From the NCBI GenBank assembly GCA_041751995.1, contig JBGSHY010000019.1, positions 1 through 64,000 of the forward strand: a stretch of DNA of 64,000 nt, written 5' to 3'. Of the stretch, positions 42,906 through 51,547 are shown in pieces. A model generated the notes under the pieces. That model ran no database searches, had not been told where the DNA came from, and was given only the letters and a program-made list of their open reading frames with translations. Position numbers and translations under genes: made by a program. Each line of letters begins with the position of its first letter. Within the stretch, counting starts at the first letter, position 1. Source of the stretch: JANMEX01 sp041751995. GTDB taxonomy: Bacteria > Pseudomonadota > Alphaproteobacteria > Rhizobiales > Rhizobiaceae.

Positions 42906-43291
42906 GCAATGTCGGCATTGTCATCGTTTCGCACTCGCCGCTGGTTGCTGAAGGCGCGGCCGACATGGTCCGGCAAATGGTCGGCGATGAAGTGCCGCTG
43001 GCCTGGTGTGGCGGCAATTCCGAAGGCGGATTGGGAACCGATGTTGCGGCAATCATGGCCGCGATAGACAGCGCCTGGTCGGACGCGGGCGTTGCAGTTC
43101 TCGTCGATCTCGGCGGCGCGGAAACCAACAGCGAAATGGCCATCGAAATGATGCCGGAAGAACGCCAGCAGAAGATTGTCATCTGCAATGCCCCGATAGT
43201 CGAAGGTGCGGTGATGGCGGCGACGGAAGCCTCCGGCGGCGCCTCGCTTATGACAGTCAAGGCGACTGCCGAAGAGTTGATGGCCGGGTAA
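42902..43291 (+). CDS. dhaM: PTS-dependent dihydroxyacetone kinase phosphotransferase subunit DhaM (EIIA domain only)
   Basis: A 129-residue protein corresponding to the EIIA(Dha)/mannose-EIIA-like domain. The phosphorylated His is residue 11 in VIVSHSPLVAEG, and GTDVAAIMAAI plus VLVDLGGAETNSEMAIEM (~85-103) are typical. In E. coli DhaM this domain is fused to an HPr domain and a partial Enzyme I; here those functions are separate downstream genes. It transfers phosphate from HPr to the ADP bound on DhaL. Confidence 0.93.
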   Translation: MSNVGIVIVSHSPLVAEGAADMVRQMVGDEVPLAWCGGNSEGGLGTDVAAIMAAIDSAWSDAGVAVLVDLGGAETNSEMAIEMMPEERQQKIVICNAPIVEGAVMAATEASGGASLMTVKATAEELMAG

Positions 43292-43306
43292 ATGATGGAG
43301 GCTGGC

Positions 43307-43585
43307 ATGACCGAAAAAACCGCATCAGTGCTCCTGACCAACAAGGTGGGCCTGCACGCGCGCCCGTCGGTCAAGCTGACCCAGCTCGCCAAGAAATATG
43401 CCGCGCACGTTGATGTGGCGGTGGATGCCGGAGGTCCGTGGTTTGACGCCAAAAGCCCGGTGAAAATCATGCGGCTCAAGGCGCCGCAAGGTGAGACGCT
43501 GTATTTCCGCGCCAAGGGCGCTGATGCCGGTGACGCGCTTGGTGAATTGGTGGCGCTGGTGGCGCGGCGGTTTGACGAAGAGTGA
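43307..43585 (+). CDS. HPr-like phosphocarrier protein of the Dha-type operon
   Basis: A 92-residue HPr. The active His17 is in KVGLHARPSVKLTQLAKKY; the position corresponding to the regulatory Ser46 of Gram-positive HPr reads AKSPVKIMRLKAPQGE, with Ser retained. The start at 43307 was chosen because ATGGAGGC forms a ribosome site six bases upstream; an ATG at 43292, directly after the dhaM stop, is an alternative. Dedicated to the Dha relay by position, since alphaproteobacteria usually encode their main HPr/NPr near hprK and EIIA-Man. Confidence 0.92.
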   Translation: MTEKTASVLLTNKVGLHARPSVKLTQLAKKYAAHVDVAVDAGGPWFDAKSPVKIMRLKAPQGETLYFRAKGADAGDALGELVALVARRFDEE

Positions 43586-43589
43586 TGTC

Positions 43590-45194
43590 ATGGAGCGGGT
43601 GATCAGCGGCATTGCGGCATCATCCGGCATCGGGATAGGGCCTGTGTTTTCGCTCTCAGATTTGACAGGCTCCGCCCGAACTGCCGGTGATGTCAGGTCC
43701 GAGACGGCGGCCTTGTCCTTTGCTGTCAAAAAGGCGGCGCTCGAAGTTGCCGAACTTGCCGCCGCACAGGAAGGTGAAGCGGCGGAAATTCTCGGTTTTC
43801 AAGTGGCCATGCTCGAAGACGAAGCACTGGCCGAAGAGGCTTTCGCCCTTATTGAAACCGGTGCTGCCGCCGATCATGCCTGGAACAAGGCAATGGCGGT
43901 GGAAATCGACGGCTACCAATCCTCCGATGACGATTACTTCCGTGCCCGTGCCGCAGATCTTGCCGACATCCGCGACCGTGTCCTTGCCGCCCTGTTTGGT
44001 GTTGAGGCCAGCCGGTCGCTGCCGCAAGGTTCAATCATCGTCGCTGAAGATCTGAAGCCATCCCAGTTTCTCAGCGCAGATTGGACCGGCGGCGGAGCCA
44101 TTGTCCTTGGGCAGGGAAGCCCGTCGTCCCATGTCGCCATGCTGGCGAGGGCGCGTACGGTGCCGATGGTTGTCGGCATCGGCGAAGCTTGGCGGTCCCT
44201 TTCGGGTCCGCTGGTCGTGGACGGTTCTGCAGGCTTGGTGACCGTGAAGCCAAGTGATGAGACCGTCCTTGAAGCCAAGGCCAAGTCCGGCGACAAGGCT
44301 CGCCAGCGCCGTGAAGCAGAAAAGCAAATTCTCGAGCCTTCAGTCACCAAAGATGGAACCTTGATCAAGGTTATGGTCAACGTCGCGGCCTTGTCCGATC
44401 TTGAAGGCCTGAACGTTGAGGCAGTGGATGGCGTTGGCCTGACCCGCACCGAATTTCTTGTCGAACAGGCTTTGCACGACGAAAACGCGCAAACAGCAGA
44501 TTATGCGGCTCTGCTGCAATGGGCCGGACAGAAGCCGGTCACCATCCGCACGTTCGACGCAGGCGGCGACAAGCCGGTGAAAGGCTATACCGTCGATGGC
44601 GAAAGCAACCCCTTCCTCGGGCTGCGCGGCGTCCGCCTGTCGTTGATGCACAAAGATGTTTTCAAGATACAACTTCGCGCAATCCTGCGCGCGTCGGTGC
44701 ACGGCAACGCCAAAATCATGTTGCCAATGGTGACAAGTCCGGCTGACCTCGAGATCGCCCGCGAACTGCTTCATGCGTGCCGCGACGAGTTCATCGCCGG
44801 TGGCGTTCCCCACACTTTGCCGCAACTCGGCATCATGGTCGAGGTGCCGGCGGTGGCCCTCTCGCCGGACATGTTCGACGCAGCCTTCTATTCCATCGGC
44901 TCCAACGATTTGACCCAATACGCCACTGCGGCAGGCCGCGACAACGCAGCCTCCGCCAAATGGGCGGATGTCACGCATCCGGGGGTATTGGCGATGATTG
45001 CCCATGTTGCCCGGCACGGTGTTGCCACGGGCAAGGAAGTCAGTCTCTGCGGCGATGCCGGCGGCGACCCTGCAGTCATCGGTCAATTGCTGCGCGCCGG
45101 GGTCCGCGCTGTTTCGGTTGCGCCGGGTTTGGTAGCCATGGCAAAAGCAGCAATCCGCGCGGTCGATCTTTCGGCGCGGGAGGAGGCGGCATGA
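43590..45194 (+). CDS. PTS Enzyme I (PEP-protein phosphotransferase) of the Dha-type operon
   Basis: A 534-residue complete Enzyme I, taking phosphate from PEP and passing it to HPr. The phosphorylated His181 is in GSPSSHVAMLARA (the usual motif is GGxTSHxAI). The PEP-binding barrel contains GVGLTRTEFL, RTFDAGGDKPVKG, the ILRASVHGNAKIMLPMV region, YSIGSNDLTQY, and the catalytic Cys of VSLCGDAGGDP. No GAF domain is present, so it is not the nitrogen-related PtsP. Slightly shorter than E. coli EI (575). It starts four bases after the HPr stop and overlaps the next gene by four. Confidence 0.93.
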   Translation: MERVISGIAASSGIGIGPVFSLSDLTGSARTAGDVRSETAALSFAVKKAALEVAELAAAQEGEAAEILGFQVAMLEDEALAEEAFALIETGAAADHAWNKAMAVEIDGYQSSDDDYFRARAADLADIRDRVLAALFGVEASRSLPQGSIIVAEDLKPSQFLSADWTGGGAIVLGQGSPSSHVAMLARARTVPMVVGIGEAWRSLSGPLVVDGSAGLVTVKPSDETVLEAKAKSGDKARQRREAEKQILEPSVTKDGTLIKVMVNVAALSDLEGLNVEAVDGVGLTRTEFLVEQALHDENAQTADYAALLQWAGQKPVTIRTFDAGGDKPVKGYTVDGESNPFLGLRGVRLSLMHKDVFKIQLRAILRASVHGNAKIMLPMVTSPADLEIARELLHACRDEFIAGGVPHTLPQLGIMVEVPAVALSPDMFDAAFYSIGSNDLTQYATAAGRDNAASAKWADVTHPGVLAMIAHVARHGVATGKEVSLCGDAGGDPAVIGQLLRAGVRAVSVAPGLVAMAKAAIRAVDLSAREEAA

Positions 45195-45649
45195 ACGAAC
45201 CGGCACCGATTCCCGAAGGCGCAACACCGCTGGAGGGCTACAAGCTCATCCTGCAGAAAGTGATCGACACGCGCCCGTCCGGCACGCGCCAGCGGCTTGC
45301 CGAGGCATTAGGCAAGAACAGATCCTTTATATCCCAGATTGCCAATCCGGCCTATTCAACGCCGGTCCCGGTGCAACACCTCGAAATCATGTTCCACATC
45401 TGCCACTTTTCACCTGTCGAAAAGCGCGATTTTCTCAACGCCTACCGTGCCGCCCACCCTGGCCGTCTGGAGGCCGTTGGCGCTTCGCGCTCCACCCGTG
45501 CTGTCACGCTTGAACTGCCGGATTTCGGCAATACGCAAATGAATCGACGGGTTGATGAAATGGTTCATTCGCTGGTGCGCGGCATCAGTGAATTGTTTCT
45601 GGAAAATGCCGAGAGTGATTTGAAGAATTCGCGGGAGGATATGAAATGA
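45191..45649 (+). CDS. Helix-turn-helix protein inside the Dha-type operon
   Basis: A 152-residue protein. Residues ~17-70 form a likely XRE-like helix-turn-helix (LILQKVID, TRQRLAEALGKNRSFISQIA, then VQHLEIMFHICHFSP). The second half (~95-150) has a short beta-like stretch (AVTLELPDFGN) and amphipathic helices (MNRRVDEMVHSLVRGISELF) that could mediate oligomerisation. It overlaps ptsI and dhaK by four bases on each side, so its synthesis is tied to the kinase. It may be an operon-specific regulator responding to ligand or to the phosphorelay state; no closer family was recognised. Confidence 0.8.
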   Translation: MNEPAPIPEGATPLEGYKLILQKVIDTRPSGTRQRLAEALGKNRSFISQIANPAYSTPVPVQHLEIMFHICHFSPVEKRDFLNAYRAAHPGRLEAVGASRSTRAVTLELPDFGNTQMNRRVDEMVHSLVRGISELFLENAESDLKNSREDMK

Positions 45650-46629
45650 AAAAGCTGATGAACGGCGCAGACACCATTCTGTCCGAAAGTCTCGCCGGAA
45701 TGGCTGCCGTGCATGCCGACATTCTGACGCTCAGCCAAGACAACAAGTTCGTCCGCCGCCGCAACCTCAAGCCTGGCAAGGTCGCCCTGATCTCGGGCGG
45801 CGGCACGGGGCATGAGCCGCTTCACGCCGGTTTCGTCGGCGAGGGCATGTTAGACGCAGCTTGCCCGGGGCAAGTGTTCACATCGCCGACACCAGACCAG
45901 ATGCTGGCTGCGACTGCCTCGGTTTCTGGCCCTGCCGGGACATTGTTCATCGTCAAGAACTATGAAGGCGATGTGATGAATTTCGAGATGGCTGCCGAAA
46001 TGGCCGACGGGCCGGTGGCAACCGTCATTACCGATGATGATGTTGCTGTTGAAAAGTCCACGTGGTCCACAGGCCGCCGCGGCGTAGCCGGAACATTGGT
46101 GGTTGAAAAGATTGTTGGCGCAGCGGCCGAGCAAGGCCGCGATCTCGCGGCCTTGAAAGTGCTCGGTGACAGCATCAACGCCCGCACCCGGTCGATGGGC
46201 GTCGCACTGACGTCCTGCACCGTTCCCGCCGCCGGCAAGCCGACATTTTCACTCGGCGAGCACGAAATGGAAATGGGGGTCGGCATTCACGGCGAGCCCG
46301 GCCGCCGCCGTGTGCCATTGGCGTCTGCCGACGCGATTGCCAATGAAATGATGGGGGCGATCCTTGGCGATCTGGACCTGAAACGCGGCCAGCAATGCCT
46401 GCTGCTTGTCAATGGTTTTGGCGGCACGCCGTCGATGGAGCTTTACCTGATGGCCAATGCCGCCCGCCGCATCCTTGACGGCGCGGGCCTGGTTATCAGT
46501 CGCGCATTGGTTGGCTCCTATGTCACGTCGCTTGATATGGCGGGATGTTCGCTGACCATCACAGCGTTCGATGAAGAGGCGGTCTGTCTATGGGATGCAT
46601 CTGTTCATACGGCAGCGCTGCGCTGGTGA
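45646..46629 (+). CDS. dhaK: Dihydroxyacetone kinase substrate-binding subunit DhaK
   Basis: A 327-residue DhaK. The ketose-binding nucleophilic His215 is in EMGVGIHGEPGR. SGGGTGHEPLHAGFVGEGML (~50-69), SPTPDQML, VKNYEGDVMNFEMA (~103-116) and TDDDVAV match the family, and the C terminus VCLWDASVHTAALRW closely resembles that of E. coli DhaK. The substrate binds covalently as a hemiaminal on the His and is phosphorylated. Some DhaK relatives act on erythrulose or other ketoses, so dihydroxyacetone is likely but not certain. It is the last gene of the operon. Confidence 0.95.
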   Translation: MKKLMNGADTILSESLAGMAAVHADILTLSQDNKFVRRRNLKPGKVALISGGGTGHEPLHAGFVGEGMLDAACPGQVFTSPTPDQMLAATASVSGPAGTLFIVKNYEGDVMNFEMAAEMADGPVATVITDDDVAVEKSTWSTGRRGVAGTLVVEKIVGAAAEQGRDLAALKVLGDSINARTRSMGVALTSCTVPAAGKPTFSLGEHEMEMGVGIHGEPGRRRVPLASADAIANEMMGAILGDLDLKRGQQCLLLVNGFGGTPSMELYLMANAARRILDGAGLVISRALVGSYVTSLDMAGCSLTITAFDEEAVCLWDASVHTAALRW

Positions 46630-46734
46630 GTTTTGCAATGTGCTGCAGGGGTGGTTGAAGCGGCAGCAGGAATTCTCTTGCCTCATCAGCAAGTGCGGCG
46701 TTTCTGGCAATAACGGCCACTGGCCATATCACTT

Positions 46735-46748
46735 GCCTCGAGCGAGGC
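46735..46748 (-). other. GC-rich palindrome at the end of the cytosine-deaminase-like gene
   Basis: GCCTCG-AG-CGAGGC, a perfect 6-bp inverted repeat directly beyond the stop codon at 46749 in the 119-base convergent gap with dhaK. A second short palindrome GGCCACTGGCC lies at 46715-46725. No T run follows in either direction, so a terminator function is unproven. Confidence 0.35.
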
Positions 46749-48020
46749 TCAAGTCACATGACGCCGCCGCACCGCAGCGGGGCGGCCGGCAATCGATAGT
46801 TTCGAATCGTTGCGGTTGCGCTCGGCAATGACCTTGCCATTAGCGATGACACAGAGCCGATCCGGGCGCAGGCGCAGCGCCTCAATCGGATTGCCGGCAT
46901 CCAGCACAACGAGTGACGCCTTGTCGCCAACCTCAAGTCCATAGCCGTCAAGGTTCATGATCTTTGCGTTCGCATTCGTGACCATGTCAAAGCAGCGCGC
47001 CATTTCGGATGGGTGCATCATTTGCGCCACATGCATGCCCATGAAGGCGACGTCGAGCATGTCGGCGGTGCCGAGCGAATACCACGGGTCCAGCACGCAA
47101 TCCTGGCCCCAGCCGACGGTGATGCCCTGCGCCTGCATTTCCTTGACGCGTGTGAGGCCGCGCCTCTTGGGGAATGTGTCGTGCCGCCCCTGCAGCGTGA
47201 TGTTGATCAACGGATTGGGGATCGCCGTCATGGCGCTTTCTGCAATCAGCGGCAGAAGTTTTGACACATAGTAATTGTCCATCGAATGCATCGACGTAAG
47301 ATGGCTGCCGGCCGCGCGGTGCCCAAGTCCGTGGCGCGTCACTTCGCAAGCCATCGTCTCGACATGGCGGCTCATCGGATCGTCTGTCTCGTCGCAGTGG
47401 ATATCGAGCATCAATCCGCGCTCAGCGGCGATGCGGGCAAGGTCTTTGACCGAAGCCGCGCCATCTTCCATCGTTCGCTCGAAATGCGGTATGCCGCCGA
47501 CCACGTCGACGCCCATGTCGAGCGCCCGGATGAGGTTTTCACGGCCGGTCCCGGTGCGGTAAAGTCCATCCTGCGGAAAGGCGACCAGTTGCAGTTCAAT
47601 ATAGGGTGCAACGCGCTTCTTCACTTCCAGCATCGCTTCAACGCCGCGCAGATGGTCCGGCGTCGTGTCGACGTGGGTGCGGATGGCGAGTAGCCCCATG
47701 GAGGCTGCCCAATCACAATAGGTCATCGCGCGGTCAACCATTTCGTCAACGGTGGCGATTTCGCGCAGCTCGCCCCAAAGGCTGATCCCTTCCAGCAATG
47801 TGCCCGACGCGTTCACGCGCGGGGTGCCGTAGGACAGCGTTGCATCCATGTGGAAGTGCGGGTCGACAAACGGCGGTGCAACAAGATCTCCGGTGGCGTC
47901 GATCACGCGGACAGCCGGCGCTTCGACCCTGCCAACCGCGGCAATGCGCTTGCCCTTGATGCCGATGTCCGCCACGGCGCCGTCCGGCAGGGTGCCGCCC
48001 TTGACGATCAGATCAAACAT
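46749..48020 (-). CDS. Cytosine-deaminase-like amidohydrolase
   Basis: A 423-residue amidohydrolase-superfamily enzyme. Metal ligands are in PPFVDPHFHMDATL (HxH, ~52-65) and LDIHCDETDDP (His and Glu, ~208-218), a conserved AGSHLTSMHSMD follows, and the late Asp is in VGWGQDCVLDPWYSLGTADM, the arrangement of CodA-type cytosine deaminases. A C-terminal VVLDAGNPIEALRLRPD completes the family fold. It is the last gene of a unit with a BMP-type nucleoside transporter, so it probably deaminates an imported base or analogue; other cyclic amides (creatinine or isoguanine-like) are possible. Its start abuts the permease stop. Confidence 0.88.
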   Translation of the reverse strand: MFDLIVKGGTLPDGAVADIGIKGKRIAAVGRVEAPAVRVIDATGDLVAPPFVDPHFHMDATLSYGTPRVNASGTLLEGISLWGELREIATVDEMVDRAMTYCDWAASMGLLAIRTHVDTTPDHLRGVEAMLEVKKRVAPYIELQLVAFPQDGLYRTGTGRENLIRALDMGVDVVGGIPHFERTMEDGAASVKDLARIAAERGLMLDIHCDETDDPMSRHVETMACEVTRHGLGHRAAGSHLTSMHSMDNYYVSKLLPLIAESAMTAIPNPLINITLQGRHDTFPKRRGLTRVKEMQAQGITVGWGQDCVLDPWYSLGTADMLDVAFMGMHVAQMMHPSEMARCFDMVTNANAKIMNLDGYGLEVGDKASLVVLDAGNPIEALRLRPDRLCVIANGKVIAERNRNDSKLSIAGRPAAVRRRHVT

Positions 48021-48967
48021 CAGCGCTCTCCCTTGTTGTACGGCGTCATCAGCGCCGCCGGCACTTCGGCCCTACGCGACATCAGCACCAGTGCGAGAAC
48101 GGATAGCACGTAAGGCGCCATCAGGAAAAACTGGTAAGGCACATGCGCGCCGAGCGGTGTCTGCTGCATGCGGATCTGCAAGGCGTCGAACGCGGCGAAA
48201 AGGATAGCGCCGAGAACGGCCTTGCCGGGTTTCCACGCGCCAAACACGACCAGCGCCACGCAAATCCAGCCGCGTCCGTTGACCATTTCAAAGAAGAAGG
48301 ACGAGAACGCGGAAAGCGTCAGGAACGACCCGCCCACCGCCATCAGGCCGGAGCCGATGATGACCGCGCCCATGCGCAATTTTGTGACCGAAAGGCCTTG
48401 CGATTCCACTGCCGACGGGTTTTCACCCGCTGCCCGCACGGCCAGACCCAGCGGTGTGCGGAATAGAACCCATGCGGTCGCCAACGCCACGACAAAAGCG
48501 AAGTAGGTCAGTGCTGTCTGCGAGAAAAGAGCTTCGCCAATCACCGGAATGTCCGACAAATAGCGAATTTCCAGCGGCTGGAAAGGCTCGATCTTCGGCG
48601 GGCTCGTCACTTCCGGCAGCATCAGCCTGTAGGCGAACGAACTGGTAGAGGTGGCCAGCAGCGTCACGCCCAGGCCAACAACATGCTGGCTAAGGCCGAA
48701 TGGCACCGTGAGCGTTGCATGCAGAAGGCCAAACAGCATGCCGGCCGCCATCGCCACTCCGACACCGCCCCACAGCGGCAAGCCCTGATACACCGCCATC
48801 CACCCGGTGAATGCACCGATAACCATGATCCCCTCAATGCCAAGATTGAGCACGCCCGCCCGCTCGCAGATCAACTCACCCATCGTCGCAAAAATCAATG
48901 GCGACGCGATGCGGATGACAGCGGCCCAGAAACTGGCGGAAATCAGAATGTCGAGAAGTTCGCTCAT
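48020..48967 (-). CDS. BMP-type nucleoside ABC transporter permease (YufQ/NupQ-like)
   Basis: A 315-residue BPD_transp_2 permease of the nucleoside/BMP class, with about eight to nine hydrophobic segments. Family motifs: FATMGELICERAGVLNLGIEG (shortened; ~27-46), LGLAVRAAGENPSAVESQG (~155-175) and a late VALVVFGAWKPGKAVLGA. It starts four bases inside the preceding permease gene. It pairs with the other permease (48964-50007). Confidence 0.92.
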   Translation of the reverse strand: MSELLDILISASFWAAVIRIASPLIFATMGELICERAGVLNLGIEGIMVIGAFTGWMAVYQGLPLWGGVGVAMAAGMLFGLLHATLTVPFGLSQHVVGLGVTLLATSTSSFAYRLMLPEVTSPPKIEPFQPLEIRYLSDIPVIGEALFSQTALTYFAFVVALATAWVLFRTPLGLAVRAAGENPSAVESQGLSVTKLRMGAVIIGSGLMAVGGSFLTLSAFSSFFFEMVNGRGWICVALVVFGAWKPGKAVLGAILFAAFDALQIRMQQTPLGAHVPYQFFLMAPYVLSVLALVLMSRRAEVPAALMTPYNKGER

Positions 48968-50007
48968 CCGCGCACCACACGGACTTTGGTCAAAAGGATG
49001 GCCAGCACCATGAACAGCAACGCCGTCGCAAGCAACATATCGGCAATGTAAGTCGGCACGTTCGCTGCACGGCTCATGGCGTCAGATCCGACGAATATCC
49101 CCGCCACAAACAGGGCAGTCACCACGACACCCAGCGGATGGAGCAGCGCCAGCATTGCCACGATGATGCCGGTGTAGCCAAAGCCCGGTGACAGATCGAG
49201 GCTGAGATGGCCTTTGAGCCCCGCAACTTCAGACCAGCCCGCAAGTGCCGCCAGTCCGCCAGAAATCAGTGCCGTCTTGATCAGCACGCCATTGACCGGC
49301 ATCCCGGCAAAGCGGGCGGCCTGCATGTTTTGCCCCACAGCGCGCATCTCAAAGCCGAGCGTGGTGCGGGTCTGGACTACCCAGACAATCACCGCCGAAA
49401 TCAGCGCCAGCGCAAAGCCCCAATGCAGGCGCAGCCCGTCTACCAGTCGCGGAAGCCGTGCTTCCTTGATGAGGGCGGTCGATTTCGGCCACCCCATGCC
49501 CATCGGGTCTTTCATCGGCCCTTCGAGAAGCCAGGACACGATCAGCAGCATGATGAAATTGATCAGAAGTGTCGTCACCACTTCATCAACGCCCAACCGC
49601 GTTTTTAGTAGCACGGGGCCGAGCAAAACCAGAGCGCCAAAGAGCATCGCGGCGGCGGCCGAAACCGGCAGCACAAACGGACTGCCGAGCGCCCCGGTGC
49701 CGAGCAGCACCGCAACAATGGCGCCGGCATAAAGCTGCGCTTCTGCCCCGATGTTCCACAATTTGGCGCGGAAGGCGACGGCAACGGACAGCCCTGTGAA
49801 AATGAGCGGCGTTGCCCGGTTCAATGTCTCAAGCGCGGCAAAACGTGAACCGGCAGCACCTTTTATGATGAGGCCAAGTGTCGCAAACGGATTGGCGCCT
49901 GCCAGAAGCGCCAGCAGCGAGGCGATCAGGATCGTTGCTGCCAGAGCTGCAGCTGGGTAGCCGAGGCGGCGGGCGAGCGACGGGTTGGCGATGGGTTCAA
50001 GCCGCAT
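48964..50007 (-). CDS. BMP-type nucleoside ABC transporter permease (YufP/NupP-like)
   Basis: A 347-residue permease of the BMP-transporter class. Typical stretches are FRAKLWNIGAEAQLYAGAI (~98-116), KTRLGVDEVVTTLLINFIML (~155-175), LGFEMRAVGQNMQAARFAGM (~218-238) and LSPGFGYTGIIVAML (~275-290). The start at 50007 (MRLEPIANP) was preferred because AAGGGGAAG precedes it; an in-frame ATG at 50028 is an alternative. Either way the start lies inside the 3' end of the ATPase gene. Confidence 0.9.
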   Translation of the reverse strand: MRLEPIANPSLARRLGYPAAALAATILIASLLALLAGANPFATLGLIIKGAAGSRFAALETLNRATPLIFTGLSVAVAFRAKLWNIGAEAQLYAGAIVAVLLGTGALGSPFVLPVSAAAAMLFGALVLLGPVLLKTRLGVDEVVTTLLINFIMLLIVSWLLEGPMKDPMGMGWPKSTALIKEARLPRLVDGLRLHWGFALALISAVIVWVVQTRTTLGFEMRAVGQNMQAARFAGMPVNGVLIKTALISGGLAALAGWSEVAGLKGHLSLDLSPGFGYTGIIVAMLALLHPLGVVVTALFVAGIFVGSDAMSRAANVPTYIADMLLATALLFMVLAILLTKVRVVRG

Positions 50008-51547
50008 GCGCTTCCCCTTCAAATCCATGCCCAGCCATCCACAGCCCCAGCTCGGCGGCCGTCTTCGTGCCGCGTTTGAAGGCGGGACTCAAGCGGCCTT
50101 CGGAAACGACATAAATGACATCGGACAGTGACTGGATTTCATCCAGATCCTCCGAAATCAGCAACACCGCCGCACCGGCATCCCGTGCCGCAATGAGGCG
50201 CGAATGGACATAGGCGATGGCGCCGACATCAAGCCCGCGCACCGGTTGGTTGGCGATGATGATGTCGGGCTTCGGCTCCAGCACGCGGCCGAGAATGAGC
50301 TTTTGCATGTTGCCGCCGGAGAGAAGCCGGATACGGGCGAGGGGGCCGGGGCAGCGCACATCATATTTGGCGATGATGCCCTTGGCGAAGTCTTCGGCAG
50401 CCTTCCAGTCCATCCAGCCGCGCCTCGAAAAGTCCGGCCGGAAATAACCTTCCAGCACGGCGTTTTCGGTGAGGTTGAAATCAGCGATGGTGCCGGTCTT
50501 GTGGCGGTCTTCGGGAATGCGGGCGATCCCGGAACCGATGGCGGAGCGCGGTGACCATTGCAGCACCGGCTTGCCATGCACCAGAATGTCGCCAGATGCT
50601 GGCACGCCGAGGCCGGAAACCAGATCGGCAATCGCCGCCTGCCCGTTGCCGGACACACCGGCGAGGCCGAGGATTTGGCCCGAGCAAAGATCGAGGTTGA
50701 TTGTCCTAAGTCCGGGAGCCGCCCCTTTGTCAGGGGTTGTTACGAAAACGAAACGGAACAGCGCAGGGCCGGCATCGCGGTATTCGGCTTTGGGCATCGT
50801 CACGGTACCGCCAACCATCAGGGCGGCGAGCGCGGCGCGGTCGGATTTGTGTGTATCGACTTCGCCGACAACCTTGCCGTGGCGCAGCACGATGCAGCGT
50901 TCGGCAATGGCCATGACTTCATGCAGCTTGTGCGAAATGAACATGATCGACAGTCCACGCGCGATGGCCTTGCGCAGTGTTTCAAACAGCGCATCAGTCT
51001 CCTGCGGAGTGAGCACGGCGGTCGGCTCATCAAGTATGAGAATCTTGGCGTCACGGTAGAGCGCTTTGAGAATTTCAACGCGCTGGCGCTCTCCAACGGT
51101 GAGCGATCCCACACGGGCATCCGGATGCACAGACAGGCCGAAATCACGACTGAGCGTCTCAACCCTGGCTTTGGCGGCAGCGCGGCCGGAGCGGTGTGTA
51201 AACAGGCTTTCGGTGCCGAGGCGGATATTGTCCATCACCGACAGATTGTCGGCGAGGGTGAAATGCTGGTGGACCATGCCGATGCCGGCATCGAGCGCCG
51301 CGCGTGGATTGCCCGGCGGCAGCGGCTTGCCAAACACTTCCACATTGCCGTCATCAGCCACATAGTGGCCGAACAGGATGTTCATCAATGTGGTCTTGCC
51401 CGCACCATTCTCGCCAAGCAGGGCCACCACTTCGCCGCGCCTCAGCTCGAGGCTGATGGCATTGTTGGCGACGAGCGGGCCAAATCGCTTGGTGATGCGG
51501 TCGAGGCGCAGGACAATGTCCCGCGCCTCGACCGTTTGATGGCTCAC
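49997..51547 (-). CDS. BMP-type nucleoside ABC transporter ATP-binding protein (YufO/NupO-like)
   Basis: A 516-residue double ATPase. First half: Walker A GENGAGKTT (~45-53), signature-like LTVGERQRVEILKAL, Walker B ILILDEPTAVLTPQE. Second half: GLAGVSGNGQAA in place of Walker A, signature LLSGGNMQKL, and IIIANQPVRGLDVGA where Asp-Glu is replaced by Asn-Gln, as is common in this class. It energises the two permeases encoded downstream. It follows the binding-protein gene with a four-base overlap. Confidence 0.93.
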   Translation of the reverse strand: MSHQTVEARDIVLRLDRITKRFGPLVANNAISLELRRGEVVALLGENGAGKTTLMNILFGHYVADDGNVEVFGKPLPPGNPRAALDAGIGMVHQHFTLADNLSVMDNIRLGTESLFTHRSGRAAAKARVETLSRDFGLSVHPDARVGSLTVGERQRVEILKALYRDAKILILDEPTAVLTPQETDALFETLRKAIARGLSIMFISHKLHEVMAIAERCIVLRHGKVVGEVDTHKSDRAALAALMVGGTVTMPKAEYRDAGPALFRFVFVTTPDKGAAPGLRTINLDLCSGQILGLAGVSGNGQAAIADLVSGLGVPASGDILVHGKPVLQWSPRSAIGSGIARIPEDRHKTGTIADFNLTENAVLEGYFRPDFSRRGWMDWKAAEDFAKGIIAKYDVRCPGPLARIRLLSGGNMQKLILGRVLEPKPDIIIANQPVRGLDVGAIAYVHSRLIAARDAGAAVLLISEDLDEIQSLSDVIYVVSEGRLSPAFKRGTKTAAELGLWMAGHGFEGEAHAA

